Source of the DNA: Wuchereria bancrofti
Taxonomy: Eukaryota; Nematoda; Chromadorea; Rhabditida; Onchocercidae
Assembly (NCBI GenBank): GCA_005281725.1
Contig: SSBO01000006.1
Span: forward strand, 129,186-193,185
Reading direction: 5' to 3'
Length of the DNA stretch: 64,000 bases
How positions within the stretch are numbered: the stretch's first letter is position 1; each line of letters starts with the position of its first letter. The translations under genes were made by a program, and so were the position numbers. Under the pieces are notes generated by a model. The model was not told where the DNA came from and searched no databases. It was given only the letters and a program-made list of their open reading frames with translations. Shown here piece after piece: positions 40,401 through 54,026 of this stretch.

Positions 40401-43400
40401 TTCAATAAGACAAAAAAAAAAGGAATTTCACGGAAATATTGAAATGGTTAAATCAGAAAGAAATTTAAATACTTATAAATTTGAGAGAAATATTGAAATG
40501 GGCAAAAGAAATTGGCAAAATAAGAAAAAAGATAAAGTTTGAATACTTACATGAATTTCAGAAAAATACTGAAATGGGTATTTTTCGATATTTTCCGGTG
40601 TAATTTCACGTTCACTACTTTTACTAAATGAAAGTCCAAATATTGTAAGACCGGAAACTAGAATAGTACATAAAGCTAATGGTAGCAGTAAACAAAATCG
40701 TGCAAGAAACCATCCTAGATTAGTACCATACCTTGAAAAAAAAAAATAAAGATGAAAAAATAAAAAATGATAAATTGCTGATTCATGAATTTTTTTCTTT
40801 TTTTTTTATGTTGTTGAAACATATCAATTTTTGAAAAAGTATTACAAGTTTCTTCATAAACATTCGTTTAAAATTTCAAATTTAAATTTTAAAGTTAAAA
40901 AATTTTTGATATATGGCTTACTTTTTTACAATTAAAAATAATATTAGCCAAATTAAAATATGTGCAAAGCTAAGTGAGAAGACCGGAAATTCAATTGAAA
41001 ATTTTGTCATAACATTCGGAACCTCAAAGTACCATTCATTTGGTATCCAACTGGATAAATTTGTATAATGTGGCAATCGTCGAATTCCGTATCTAAAAAT
41101 GCATAATTAATATTATTTTATTTTTAATATGCTTATTTCGTTTACCTATTTATCATATTAATCAATTAATTTGTTTATTTTATTCATTTATTTTATTTAC
41201 TTATTTATTCAATTATTTAATTAGTTCCCTATTCATTTGCTCTATTCAATTTATTTATTTCTTCGTCAATTAATCAATTTGTTTATTTATTTAGTTGAAT
41301 TAAATAAGCAATAACAATCTTTTTTTTTTTTGATGCTTTTAATTCGAATAAATCAAATCACTCAAATAACCGTTCTTTCTTTTTTTCGACGAAATAAAAA
41401 ACCTAAAATAAATTTAATATAAATGAATATAAAAATTAAAAAGTTGACGTCCTTTTTTTTTTTTTTTTTTTAAATGAATTGCTAACTTGTTAAATTGTTG
41501 TGCTGGCCAATTATTATCTGGTTGATGTTGCATTTTGCTATATGAAACATTAATTTGTAATAATTCAACGCATAAATGATCATTGTAACTATGATCACAA
41601 TCAATTGCCCAATCCAAACGTTTACGTATCGATGCAAAAATATAAATTAAATTTTGAGCAGCTGTTAATGATCGAATAAATAATCGTTCACCAGCTAACC
41701 ATGTAAGTGCCCAACCGATACCTTTAATTAATGATAATAATTAATAGCAAAAAGGAAAAAAAAAAAAGTGATATCTATAATGATTAAATTTTTTAAAACT
41801 CATTTATTGTAAAAATTTTGAAAAATAAATTTCCTAGCTTATAAATATTTATTTATTTATTTAGTGCTGAAAAGATAAAAGGAATGATGAAATTAATTAA
41901 TTAGTGAAAATTTCGAAAAATAAATTTCCTAGCATATATATTTATTTATTCACTTGTTAATTTTATACAAATGCTAGAAATGGAATTAACTAATTAATGC
42001 TATGCTTTTTTTTAATAATTATTTAAAAATTCTACCTGCTTTATTTTTATATTTTTACTACTAATTATGAGGATAAAAGAAAACAATGAAGAAAAAGTTT
42101 TAATAGATAGGTTTTTTTTTTCACTTTTAAAATTAAAATTATATAATTAATAATTGTTTTTTGCTTCACTTTCAAAATTAGGATTTTATAATTAATAATA
42201 AATTGTATTGTAATTAAATTTGTTATTATTTGTTAGAATCTTTTCACAATAACTTATTCCACAAATATCAAATGGAAATTCCATTATTATCTTTTGTTTG
42301 AAATTACATAATTGTGCATTTTATTATTAAAATTCTTATGCACATTTAATACTTAAATGTATTTTTATGTATTTACACGGACACTTGTAAATAATTAAAT
42401 AAATATTTAAATAGATAAATAGATAAATGAATAAACTACAATTATTACTATTTTGATTACTTTATTTTATTTTTTAATTATTTCTTTCGATATGTTATTA
42501 ATAAGTGATGATAGTATTTTAATTAATTTATGTTAAAAAATTAAAATTATTAATTCCATCAGTTTTTTTTCCCATTTTTTTTCCTTCATCCAATTTGCTA
42601 TATTAATAAATAAATGAAAAGAGAAAAAGCAAAACAAAACAGAAAAAAAAAAACGAAGAAAAGAAATTATTAAATTAAATATAATTTAGATAAAATGTGC
42701 AAATAAAACACATTTAAATTTTTTTTTATTAATTATTAGAAAAAAATATTGCAATATAGCTAATTTTTTTTATAATATATATTTTCATTTTCATTTCATA
42801 CAATCATTTCTAACATTGATTTTTGATTTCTTTTGTTGCAGAAATTTTTGATTTATTTATTTTATTTCTCTTTTTTTTTTGAAACAAAATTTAATCTGTA
42901 ATTAAAATGATATCGCACAAAATTTTTTTCCTCTTTTTCTGGTCTTTCATTCTGTTTCCTTCTTTTTTCTTCTTTTTTTTTTTAATTCTTTTCCTTATTT
43001 GTACATTCTTTATTTTATCATTTTTCATTTTACATTTCATCTATTACTTTTTTTTTTTGTCTTCAAATTATCTAAAAAATTTTTGTTAGTTTTCTTCTCT
43101 CATTTTTCATTCCTTTCTTTTGTTTTGTTCATTCTCTTTCTTTCTTCCCTTTTTTTTTAATACCTAAATTCCACTACCATTATTTTAATGAGCTCTTTTT
43201 TTTCTTTGAGAAAAAATTTTACACAAATTCAAAAGCTAAACATATCGAAATTGCAAATGATACCTAAATAATTATAAAATAATTTGATATCTAAATAGGA
43301 AATAAAAAAAGATTTATGTAATTACAAAAATTAGTTTGCTTAATAGCTATTTTTGTTTTTTTTTATTTTTTTCTTTTTTTGAGTAATTATTTAAAATCTT

Positions 43401-44861
43401 ATCGTATTATCTAATTTCAGCAAAAAAAAAAAGAAAAGTCAGTCATTACCAATAGTTTTGAATTTGAAAATGTTCAAAATTATCGCTAAATTTTCAACAC
43501 TTTATTGTCTCATATAAATTTCAATAATTTTTATTTTTTAAATGAATATTTCCTTTTTGCTTTTTTTTCCTTTTCCTTTTCTTTTTTCTTTTCAAGTAAT
43601 TATAAAATTTTTGATGCAACAGTTAATTTTAATGGCTGAATGTAAGAAAAATTAGTATGAAAGAAAAAAAAAAAGAGAAAATTTTAATGTTTTACTTCTC
43701 TTCCACCTTTTGTCATTTTTTTCTTTAACTTAAATTTATTCATAAAGTCGTCGATTGAAATGTAAAAAAGCAAAATTGAATTGATGAGGTTATAAGGGAG
43801 CAAAAAATTATTATTAATAATGAAAAGAAAAGGAAAAGAAGAAGAAATGTTGATTAAATGAAAAAGAAAAAAAAAAAAAGAAAAACGAGAAATTGAAATG
43901 AAGGATAAAAAAGAGAAAATGAAATGAAAAATAATATTGAAACCATCTAATCCATTCAGTGATATCAAATGTAATTAATTTAATTCCATGTATGTATTTC
44001 CTATGAGAGAAGAAAAAAACAAACAAAAAAAAATTATTAATTTCAAAATAAGAAAAAGGGAAAGAGAGAGAGAGAAAGAAAAAAGAAAAAGATATATATT
44101 GCGCTTGATAAAAATAAAAAATTAAATTCAGGCATTTAAATATAAACTTGTATTCAAATTTTTTTGTATAAAATTGAAATCAAATTATTGATTTGTTGAA
44201 TTATTGATTTTCAAAGAATTTTTAAAAATTTTTATTTCAAATTTCTACACATTAGTAATTTTTGAAATATATAATATAAAACATAAATTGCTTATGTACT
44301 ATTTCATTTTTACATTTTCAAGATTAGAATTTGAAAATTATAATATGAAAATATTTAATTATAACTAATTATAGCATAATATTAAATCAGTATAATGCAT
44401 TAATTTATCAATTAAAAAGACTACACTAACAATTTATTGATTAAATAATTATTTAATTATAACTAATTGCAGCATAATATTAAATCAGCATAATGCATTA
44501 ATTTATCAATTAAAAAGACTACACTAACAATTTATTGATTAAATAATTATTTAATTATAACTAATCTTTAATCAGTATAATGCATTAATTTATCATTTAA
44601 AAAAAAGAAAAAGAAAACCACACTAATTTATTAATTATTTTTAAATAGTAATTTACCGGAAGCAATTGGTGCAATACGGGCAAATGTTAGCACAGGTCCA
44701 GCACCCGAAACATAGCCTAAATTGATAAGTAAATTTGCTGCTGGTAAGGTAAATAGGACAAATATTAATGGCCAAGTAATTAATGATTGTGATAAGAGTT
44801 GCGCATATGGTGCACCAGCTAATGTTGCAATACTATATGCATCAATTGCATCAGATGACAT
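33095..44861 (-). CDS. Divergent SLC6 (SNF)-like transporter with extra C-terminal membrane domain
   Basis: Polytopic plasma-membrane-type protein, 773 residues from MSSDAIDAYS (an in-frame ATG at 44873 would add four). Minus-strand exons: 44861-44657, 41721-41487, 41092-40922, 40731-40551, 39364-39233, 38396-38306, 37888-37800, 36908-36780, 36413-36323, 35846-35710, 35557-35360, 34846-34787, 34417-34281, 34021-33869, 33407-33095; all phases agree. SLC6 signs: GAGPVLTFARIAPIASGIGW (TM2-TM3), LDWAIDCDHSYNDHLC (like the family's LPW..C...WN...C loop), FTGILIFASS (TM6), GGPIWAIIYY (TM8), FFIYGWYNLDNDVRIMI (TM10 and the YG.xRF..DI motif) and a post-TM12 DW. SLC6 proteins co-transport neurotransmitters, amino acids or osmolytes with Na+/Cl-. 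Here the first half of TM1 is absent and the TM6 ASYN motif is ASSR, so substrate and ion coupling are unclear. Residues ~574-773 add about four membrane segments and an acidic tail. Confidence 0.68.
38836..38862. repeat. (TTA)n microsatellite
   Basis: Uninterrupted ATT/TTA repeats in the SLC6-like gene intron between the exons starting at 39364 and 38396 on the minus strand. Confidence 0.85.
41722..44656 (-). other. 2.9-kb first intron of the SLC6-like gene
   Basis: It joins codon G|GT across the exons in frame (TCC G|GT ATC). It is filled with TTTATT/AATAA simple sequence, poly-T runs, a G/A-rich versus C/T-rich alternation at 43,650-44,100, and a 98-bp tandem repeat (44354-44600). Short Phe-rich open frames here are low-complexity artefacts. 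Confidence 0.6.
44354..44600. repeat. 98-bp tandem repeat, about 2.5 copies
   Basis: The unit beginning TTTAATTATAACTAATT starts at 44354, 44452 and 44550. The second copy differs from the first by a few substitutions (ATAG/GCAG, CAGTA/CAGCA). The third is shortened by an internal deletion before ATCAGTATAATGCATTA. It lies in the first intron of the SLC6-like gene. Confidence 0.9.
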
Positions 44862-44873
44862 ATATAATGTCAT

Positions 44874-47099
44874 AATAATAATAATAATAATGATAATGGT
44901 GATAAGTAGTAGTGATAATAATAACAGTAATAGTTAATAATAAGAAATCGACAATAATCGTTATTTTATCGTGATTATTTAGCTATGAATAATGATTTCG
45001 TTTGCTTATGAATAATAATCAGATCAAATAGTAATAATAGCAATATTTAAATGAGTCAATTTTCCAAGTAAATACTTTCCTGTTAAACATTCAGAAAGTG
45101 GAATACAATTTTGGATAGACGTACAAAGCAGTAGGAATTAATCCGAACTTGATAATAATATATCATTAATGTTTTGATGGAGAAAAAAAATTTTTTAAAT
45201 GCTATTTATAAATTGTTGTTAGACGGTTGTAATAATAATAATAATCAGTTGATATAATCTGAAAACGATGTAATTGTATGATTATTCAATGTTGAAATGA
45301 ATTTTATATATAATCAAACTTAATATATAATTATGAATTAGTAATTATTAATAATTAATAACTATATGTATAAAATAGTGTTGACAAAAATTATAAAAAT
45401 TGATAAGAATTTCTTTAAAATAATCAAAATTTGATAATACTGACAAATGCACAAAAGAGACTATAATTACTTTATTAGCAGTAAATATATTGATTATAAT
45501 TACCATAACAGCGCGATAATAATAAAAGTGCTCGATTCAAAAAAAAAAAAGACAGAAATTAATAAAATAAATAATTTGATTGAAATAATCAAATTTCAAA
45601 AAAAAAAAAATTTTTGGTTAGCTCAAAAAAGAAAACAACAAGAAATACAAATTCTACTGCTAAAATAAAATTTCAAATTTAAAAAAATACATTTTAAAAG
45701 AAAAATTTTTTTCCTTCCTGTATTTGATTTGCAGGAAAGAATGAGAAAGCAAATAGGAAAGAAAACGAATAGATGAAATAACGCTGATTCAACCATTCGT
45801 TTTTTTTTTTTTTTTGTTATATCCAAAATAATGAATATTTCAATTTTGGATTAATTTAATTAAAATTTCCTAGAATAATTGTTATTTTTATATGTTTAAT
45901 GCATATTTCGTCCAATTAAATGTATCATAATAATCATCGCTAATACTATTATAATTATATTTGTTATTGCTATTTTTAACAAAAATAATTTTTATACTTA
46001 AATTTAGTATACAAATTTTGCCAAATTAATCTATCATAAAACCATAATAATCATTATCATCATAATGATTATTGCCATTATTATCATAAATAATCATTAT
46101 ATTCTCATAGATAAATTTAGCACATACTAATATTATTACGCTAATCATTATCATCGTAAAAATTATCATTGCTATTACTAATAAAAATATTCATTATAAC
46201 AATTATGATCATTTTTTAATGCAAATAATTTATCATCATTATTATTATATTTTAAAACAGTAATTATTGTCGTCATTTTTGTAATTATAAATTAAAATAT
46301 ATAATTGGAAATGGTAATTATCATCATTAATATTACTAATAAACCATGACAAATTATTATTTTATATCGTCATTGATCATTTTGCTGCTATTTTTCTCCT
46401 CTTTTACCTTTAATTAAATTAATTACTTTTACAAAATATGATAGAACTAAAATTTTGATCGGATATATCGTTGGAAAATTAACCAAAATGACGTATTTAC
46501 ACAATTTTCATTCAATATCTTTACATATAAACATGTATAATTGATATCCAAAATAAAATCGTTTAAATTAAAAAAAAAAAAAAAGATTGTCTCCGCAAAT
46601 ATCTGCTTAAATTATCTTTGTTATCATTTCGCATTTATCCAGTATTAATTAATCAATCAATCAGTCAACCATTATTTTTGTTACCATTTCACATTCAACC
46701 AAATCGAAACTAATCAGTGATTATTTTTGTTATCATTCCAGTCAAACAATTCAACCACTTGTTTTGTTATATTATTCGAAATGATAAAATTATTCAATTT
46801 TTTTTTTCCTCCAATATTTTCTGAAAAGTTTTTAATTTGCAAGTTACAATTACAAGTATAATTATTAATAGTACTAATCAATTTTTGCATTTAATATCTT
46901 TCACCATTGCTAATATATAGTTACAATATATTCAGGTATGTCATATTCATTTATTAATTCTGATATGCTAATTGCTAATTACAATGAAATACAATAAATC
47001 TTACTAATAATAAAGAATAATCATGATAATGATAATGATAACGATAACAATAAAATCAAAATGTTAACAATTATCAATGAAATTAGAAAATATTGTTAA
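44874..47099. other. AT-rich non-coding stretch upstream of the SLC6-like gene
   Basis: The stretch begins with an AAT/GATAAT repeat directly upstream of the first coding exon (44875-44935), followed by degenerate ATCATTATC-type repeats (45900-46400). No upstream exon encoding the missing start of TM1 was found. Absence of a splice acceptor immediately before the MTLYMSSD frame means the 5' end of the gene is unsettled. Confidence 0.5.
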
Positions 47100-47290
47100 C
47101 AAAATTACGAGTAAAAAAATTGATGCACTTGTCATATCAACCGCTGTAAACAACATTGACGGTGATGATGTGACAATAAATAGCTATGATTGGGGACAAG
47201 ACAGGTTGACACAGCGCTGATGAGTCATCCATCTCTATGTTCTCTATGTGCACACCATCTTACATTACCACAATCATTATTGTCCAGTTT
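47100..47290. promoter_or_regulatory. Less AT-rich island, possible promoter or 5' exon
   Basis: It stands out from the surrounding ~80% AT sequence by its mixed composition and few homopolymers. It contains TGAGTCA at 47221-47227, the consensus of AP-1-type bZIP sites, set in an imperfect palindrome (GATGAGTCATC). On the minus strand a short open segment starts MDDSSALCQPVLSPI. It could be the promoter or leader exon of the SLC6-like gene 2.3 kb downstream. Function is inferred only. Confidence 0.25.
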
Positions 47291-48780
47291 CACATTTTTA
47301 AATTAACTTTTTAAAAATTAATTTAAAATAAATAATGAAGTATTATTTGCCGATTTCCTTTTCAATTTTTAATTTTTTGTATAATAGAATCATTTGCTAT
47401 GATGTGATCAATTATGTTTGTGATTTTACATCATTTCAATTGAATTAATTTAATTAACTGAAGAAACTTTGAACTATCAACTAGAACTAGAATTTAGAAT
47501 GAACTAAAATTAAATTTTGAGCTACCAACTAGAATTGGAATTTAGAATGAACCAGAATTAAATTTTGAACGATCAACTAGAATTAGAATTAAAACTAAAA
47601 TTATATATAATATTGAAGAATGTATAAGATATATACAGATGTGCAATAAAATTCTTTTATTTGATATAAAATTTTGTAATAAATGTCAGTCAGTTTCTAA
47701 GAAAAATGAATTAATGTAAATATTTGGGAAATAATATGAAGCATTTGAAAAAAAAAAGAGTTAACAAATTTTGTTGCTTATAAAATTATTTTTTTTTTAG
47801 TGTAGAAAATAATTTAATTTCAAAATTTCATGTATTATTTATAATTTTTGCCATTTCTTTTTTTTTCTCATTTTCAAACTATTAGAAATTTTCGTAACAC
47901 TAAGAATACTATAATTAATGAGAGCAAATCTTTTGATTAATAAAAGAAGTAAAATTAATAATTGAAAACTTCAACTATTAATGATAAGAGTGATAAATTG
48001 TTACAACCATAAAATTAAGTATCATTAGGTAAAAATATTATTTCATTATGCATTTGTCATTAAAAAAAAAAAAAAGAAAAACTAAAAAAAAAAAACTAAA
48101 AAGGAAAACTTACTATATTATCATTTAATTTCTTTATTATTATTCTATTTAATTCTCAAAATTTTTTATTATTTAGTCCCTAAGTTATTTAATTCTTAAA
48201 TTAATTTCGATTTTCCCAACCAGAAAAAAAGAGACATATTCATTTCATGCAAAATTGCCAGTAATATTTGAATTTAAAACAATCACATCAGATATGATTA
48301 ATTGTCGTTTTTGATTTTATATTTAAACTCACATCTATCTATGTCCTTTTTAATAATTCGATAAATATTCCCTCTTTCTTCTTTTCTTTTTCAAAAGAAA
48401 AAAAAAGCAGAAACTGCAGGATAAAAAATTAGACATATAGGACATGTCCAGATGAATTCACGAAGGTAATCATTAATTAAACAAATTAAAATTTTGCTAA
48501 TTAGCAAAAAAAAATTGAAAATTTTTATTCAAAATAAGAGAGAAAATCCCAAAAGCAAAATTTGAACAGAGGAAAATATTGCAAAGTTTTTTGTCAGTTA
48601 ATTGTTTTCTTACAGAAATATTACAGTTCATAAATTTCATTTTTTTCAGAAAAAAGAAACAAAGAAACAAAAGAAATTTTTTTTTAGGAGTTTTGTAAAT
48701 TCAACAAAATATTGTAATTTCAATATTTTAATGGAAAATAAGAAAAAAAAGTGAATTCTAAAATGCAATGATTGAAATCC
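47291..48780. other. AT-rich stretch, nothing recognised
   Basis: Poly-A/T-rich sequence; at 47465-47605 three imperfect copies of a ~55-nt unit containing GAACTATCAACTAGAACTAGAATTTAGAATGAA-like words can be seen. No gene or RNA feature supported. Confidence 0.5.
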
Positions 48781-49130
48781 ATAAATTGCATATTTTAATG
48801 GAAAAAATCCGAAAAAGGTAAATAAGTGAGTTTGCAAAAAGTTGAAAAGGTAAGTTGAGGAGATAATGGGAAAGGTGCAAATTGAGGAAATGGGAGAGAG
48901 AGAGAGAGAGAGAAATGAAGATAAGCAGGTATAATGGGTTAGAATTTGTAGTATGGTGGAAGAGTTGAAGATGAGACAATAGGAGAAGAGGTCACAATTG
49001 AGTAGGTTAAAATTAAGAGGATGGAAAAGGTTAAAATTGAAAGAGTGAAAAGGTCAGAAATGAGAGAATGGAAAAGATGAAAGAGAAGAAGGTAAAATTG
49101 AAAAAAGGTTTAATAGAAATAATAATGAAT
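48781..49130. repeat. Purine-rich degenerate repeat with (GA)n core
   Basis: The plus strand is strongly purine-biased. Imperfect words like GGAAAAGGTTAAAATTGA and GAGGATGGAAAAGG recur about every 20-30 nt, with an (AG)n run at 48893-48913. Pyrimidine-rich minus-strand frames (Leu/Ser/Phe) are by-products. Confidence 0.75.
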
Positions 49131-49198
49131 GCTAAAAATCATTCCTATTTTATGGCATGGCACTGTGAAGGTTACTCGGAAAAATTACTCGAAATTTC

Positions 49199-49495
49199 CA
49201 CTCTCACAATACCTCTCTCTGTCTCTCTCTCTCTCTCCCTCTCTTGACCTTGGACTATGAAAAAAAATGAAGTGAAATCGATGTTGTACACACACATACA
49301 CACATATAGGCGGACATGCACAGACACACACACACACATGCAATAACATATCGGTACATACATACACATACACATCACACACATGTGGGCGTACACATAC
49401 ACACACGCACATGCAATAACACATCACACATACACATAACACACACATGCAATAACATACCACATACACATACATACATATACATACAAACATAT
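49199..49495. repeat. (CT)n followed by compound (CA)n/(CATA)n microsatellite
   Basis: CT dinucleotides at 49199-49246, then CA/CATA/CACATGCAATAACA repeats at 49286-49495. The longer word ACACATGCAATAACA recurs four times, giving the CA array a higher-order unit. Cys/Val/Tyr-rich open frames on the minus strand are repeat artefacts. Confidence 0.92.
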
Positions 49496-52400
49496 ATTTG
49501 ATGTTATGAATTAGTGTGTATACATGAATTTTATATCTGATAATGTAATAATGGTTCTAAGAATTTTAAAACTTTGAAAAGTTGTGAAATTTTCAGCAAA
49601 AGAAGAAAGATGAGAGATAAAGTTAGAGAAAAGACGAACAGAGATTTAATGGAAAAATATGATGGCGCTATTTGACAATAGAGAAATAAATGGCTGTACA
49701 ATTTTAAAAATGATAGGCGTATTTGTACCATCAGCAAACACATATCATATTGATTTTGTCTTTAGAAAGAAAGGAAAAAGAAAAGAAAAGAAAAAAAGGA
49801 AAAGAAAAAACGAAGAATTTTTAAATTCCATCAAATATTCATGCTATAAAGGATTAGAAAAAAAAAATGAATGGAAGTGTAAATTTAAATGTTCTTAGTG
49901 ATTTAAAAATAAATTTCTATTAGTTGGTGAAAAAAAAAATTTTTTTTTCTTTGCATTCTTTCGTTTTATTTCAATAAATGAATTTAATTATTTGGTAATT
50001 ACGTTTGTAATAATGTAAGTTTGAAGACATTCTTCATAAAATTTAATCATAAATTATGTAAAAAAAAATAGAAGTATAAATTGGAAATTGGAAGAATTTT
50101 TGGATAAATTCTAAAATTAAAACTAATTCAAATTATACATTATGATATTATATTAATTATTTATAAACATCGATAAAATACTTTTTTGCTATCATTTTTG
50201 TCATTTCAATACAGTTTTTTGGAATGGAACAAAATAAAGGATATAATTTCAAAGATTAAAATGAACTATTATCACTATGCCTTTAGGTACTTTTAGGTTT
50301 TTTTTTCTCTAAATATTTCATGTTTTTCACACCAATACTTCAAAAAAAATTGTCATCACCAATATTAATTTCTAATTCCTATAGGATTACGCTTAAATTA
50401 AAGGATACTTTTATGACTTATCATTTTTTTCTGTTAAATTTTGTTTTTCGAATTTTTTTAAATTAAAATTTTATTTTTTTGGTTTTTTAATAAAATCTTA
50501 ATTTACTTAAAAAAAAGTTTACTGCTTGAATTCGTCAAAACATGAGCTATATTTAATTTGCATTTTTCTAAATTGAATTTAATCTATTCTTGCACTTTTT
50601 TTAAAAAAAAAATTAATACTAAAGAAGGAGAGGGAGAGAGAATGAAGATTGAAATTGAATAGAGGAAAAACGACAGAAAATGATATTTATTGAATTATTG
50701 ACAAAAGAAATGTGTGGAGGGAAGTTTGAACATGAGATTGAAAGGAATAATTAATCATGTCTAATTAGTGATCTTTGACTTATTACCTTTGATTTGTATT
50801 AAGATTTAATCAATAATACTAATCTCGAAAAAAAAAATCTTATGATCATTATGAAACAAAGAAGCTTTGTATTATTTTACAAAGAAAAAAGTTTTGATAC
50901 CTTAAATTGTAAGTTTATAGTTTTTTATCACCATCAAATTTTTTTTTTTTCATTTATTTTCAATAATGAAAGAAAGTCACAGCTATTTATCCTCATCTAT
51001 TCCAGTAGATCGAAATTTAAATATAGCTAAATAATTTTTTAGCAATCAAATTTCAAGATTCTTAATGCTTGTTAATAATTAAGTGATACTGTAATCGGAT
51101 TGGTGATGTTGAAAAATAAAACTTGAAAATAGCATTACAGTTAAAAAAAAACTAAAAGAACCAAAAATAGCTCAACAGAGAGAAACTGAATTATAATCAT
51201 TAAACAAAATTTTATCCGACATCATTAATGCCACTATCATTTATCATTACTGTTATCATAATCATTGAAACTTCTAATTTGCTAAATTCTTTGTTTATTG
51301 AAAGTTATTTGAAGGGATGGAAAATTTTTAGAGAGGAAAGAATTTTATGTGTACAATACGAATGAATGTTAGGTACAATTAGTGGAAGTTGTTTGCAGTT
51401 AACACTTAGTGATGGCTGATGATGCGGAATCGGTGTGTTAAAGGTCATAGGTTGAAGAAGTAAGAAATATTTTGATGAGAAGAAATTATTCATCAGATTA
51501 TATTATCCTCATAATCTAATAGTGGAATCGCATAACCGTACCAGAGAGGAGGTAAAATGATTATACGCTTGAGGGTAAAAAATGGCTTAATAAAATTAAT
51601 TCAAAAAAAATGACTTAACAAAACTAATTACTGAAGTATTCTGATTAGTTTCTGATTTTCAAAAAAAAAAATTTTAAAAAAAGGAAAAGAAAATAGTGTT
51701 CCAAAGCAAACTGTTATCACGTTCTCAGTGAAAAAAAAAGGCAGTCATTGTGATTCAATGCGGAATCCATTTAAATTACTGTTGAAAAAATTCGATTCCG
51801 CAAGTTCAGAAAAAAAACATTTGTAGTATTTTGGGAAAAAAAAAGATATTATATGGATATTAAAAGAAAAAGTGAAACTTAATGCAATATCACTTCTTAT
51901 CAAACATGATTGATTCAGTAATAGAGCAATTTAAATAAAGAGAGTTAAGAATATGAAATATTCCTAAAACTAATTCTTTTAACTAATTTTTTTTAAATAA
52001 ACTTTTTTTTAATTTTAATAAACTGATTTTTTCTTACAAGTGTTTATTTGGGAGAGAATGTGCTAAAGAATTGGATTCTTATTTTTTTGCACACTACCTT
52101 TCTCCAGATATAACTTTTATTTTTTTTAATTTGAGAAAATTTACTAAAATATAAACCTTTCAGCAATCCAATTTGTTACAATAGATTTTGAAAAGTTTAA
52201 AGCAATGGCAAAAAAACAGAAATTGCTTAATAAGATTTCTGAAAAATAAGGCGGATAAAAGTTTGATTTGAAATAGCATTTTATAAATATTGAAAGCAAA
52301 GTAGTAACCTGTAATGAATCTCAAAACATTATTTTAATATGCATGCAAGAAAGTATTAACAAGTTTTTAATTAATCAAAATTTGATAAAATAAAATTTTC

Positions 52401-53999
52401 GATTAAAAATAAAAAAAGTCTTGTCAAAAATTTGAAATCAACAAATAATTAAGGATGAGTTTATATGTATATCATATATATTGCTTTTACTCTTTTTTCT
52501 TACTTTCCGCTTAATCAGATAGCAATTCAGATGAAATATGATGACACGGAATAATCCAGCTAATACCTAGCTTTCAGTTTATTGATATCAAGAGTTTATA
52601 TTCAAATTTACAAATTATCATTTTGTTTAAAATTGTTAATAATTGCTTTCCTTTCATTGTAATTTCATCATTTGACATATTTAAAAATGCAGCAATAAAG
52701 TACATTCATTTATTTAAAAAGTGTTTTGCTTTTCTGAAAATTAAGGGAAATGTGAAATTCCAAACAATAGCAATCGAAACAAGTTAGTCCTTCTGATAAC
52801 ACATTGAATAATAGTTGCTTAATTAAATGATATGCAAAACACTTTCTAAAAGATATGCAAAATTATACTTTTTTACGCAATAAATTACAAATTCAACGGT
52901 TTTTAAATAGCTTTTTTTGCAAACTTTATTATAAACTTGATTGTTTTTAATTTAAAAGAAAAATCATCTATATTTAGAGAATGGTGAAAAAAAAGATTAA
53001 AGAATGTTCAATTTATTGCTTAACAAAAAAAAAGAAATTGTCTTCAGACTTTTGTGCAATTTGATAGATTAAATTGCTCTTTTTAAAACCAAAAATTTTA
53101 ATGTTAAAATTTAATTGAAAGCAAGAAATATTTTCACTCATTTCTTCAATTTATTTTGTCGCTAAATTGGATCTTTCTAATTAATTGTATTTGAAAGTTT
53201 AGCTTCGTCATGTTTTAGTTAAGCGGCCAATATACAGTATTGCAAAGTGAAGTTTTCATAGTTTTTTTTTGTGTTGTATATCAAAACGATGTCAGCAGAT
53301 CATATTTGATGAAAAATGATATTAATGAATTTCAATTTTGTGTTTTTATTAGTACCAGAAAAATCATATTTTAATCAAATTCATTACTTAAATTATTTTA
53401 TTAATAAAATATGTTGACCGGAAGAATTCAAATAATTTCAGTGTATGAATTAATAAGCAAAATTAATTTTAATGTTAAAATAAAATCGAAAACAACAATT
53501 GTTTTCATTCATTTTTTTATTTTAACATTTTAGAGCTGTTGTAAAGTGATATTTTTCGCAGATTTCTTTAAAACAAAGCCGCCCAATTGTCAGCTGATCA
53601 TGTCTGATGAAAATGCTATCTTAAGAAAAATATCATATAAGCTCACAATGAATTTATGATTTTAATAAATTTTAATTTCGTGACTTTGTAAATACCACAA
53701 AGAATCATATTTTCATCAAATTCATTGCTTAATTAAAAATTCAACTCTGGAATGATCTACTGATAAGTTGATTAATGAGTGATATTACTTGATTATGTCA
53801 AAGTTTTTTTTAATAGATAAAAGAATATCTCTTATTCATGCATGCAAAAATGGCACTCTTTTGTTAAATACAACAAATTTTATAAAAGCATCGCACTGAA
53901 ATGCTAATAAAATGACACGATCAAAAAATAAGCGATAATAAATATTATTTTGAATTTCATTCTAACATGAAAATTAATTTTATTTATTAATTTATGTAC
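49496..53999. other. Long AT-rich region, no gene supported
   Basis: About 4.5 kb. Open segments are short and low complexity. No splice-compatible chain with a recognisable product was found on either strand, and no tRNA or SL RNA-like structure was noticed. It may be intergenic or belong to an intron of a gene with exons outside what I can detect. Confidence 0.45.
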
Positions 54000-54026
54000 T
54001 GAACATTATTTAAATCTCCCATCTAA

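Noticed and set aside
42907..44026. Phe/Ile-rich open frames on both strands
   Set aside because: Low-complexity poly-T and AAAG-type sequence inside the first intron of the SLC6-like gene.
49172..49493. Cys/Val/Tyr-rich minus-strand open frames
   Set aside because: They come from the CT and CA microsatellites; no family match or splice structure.
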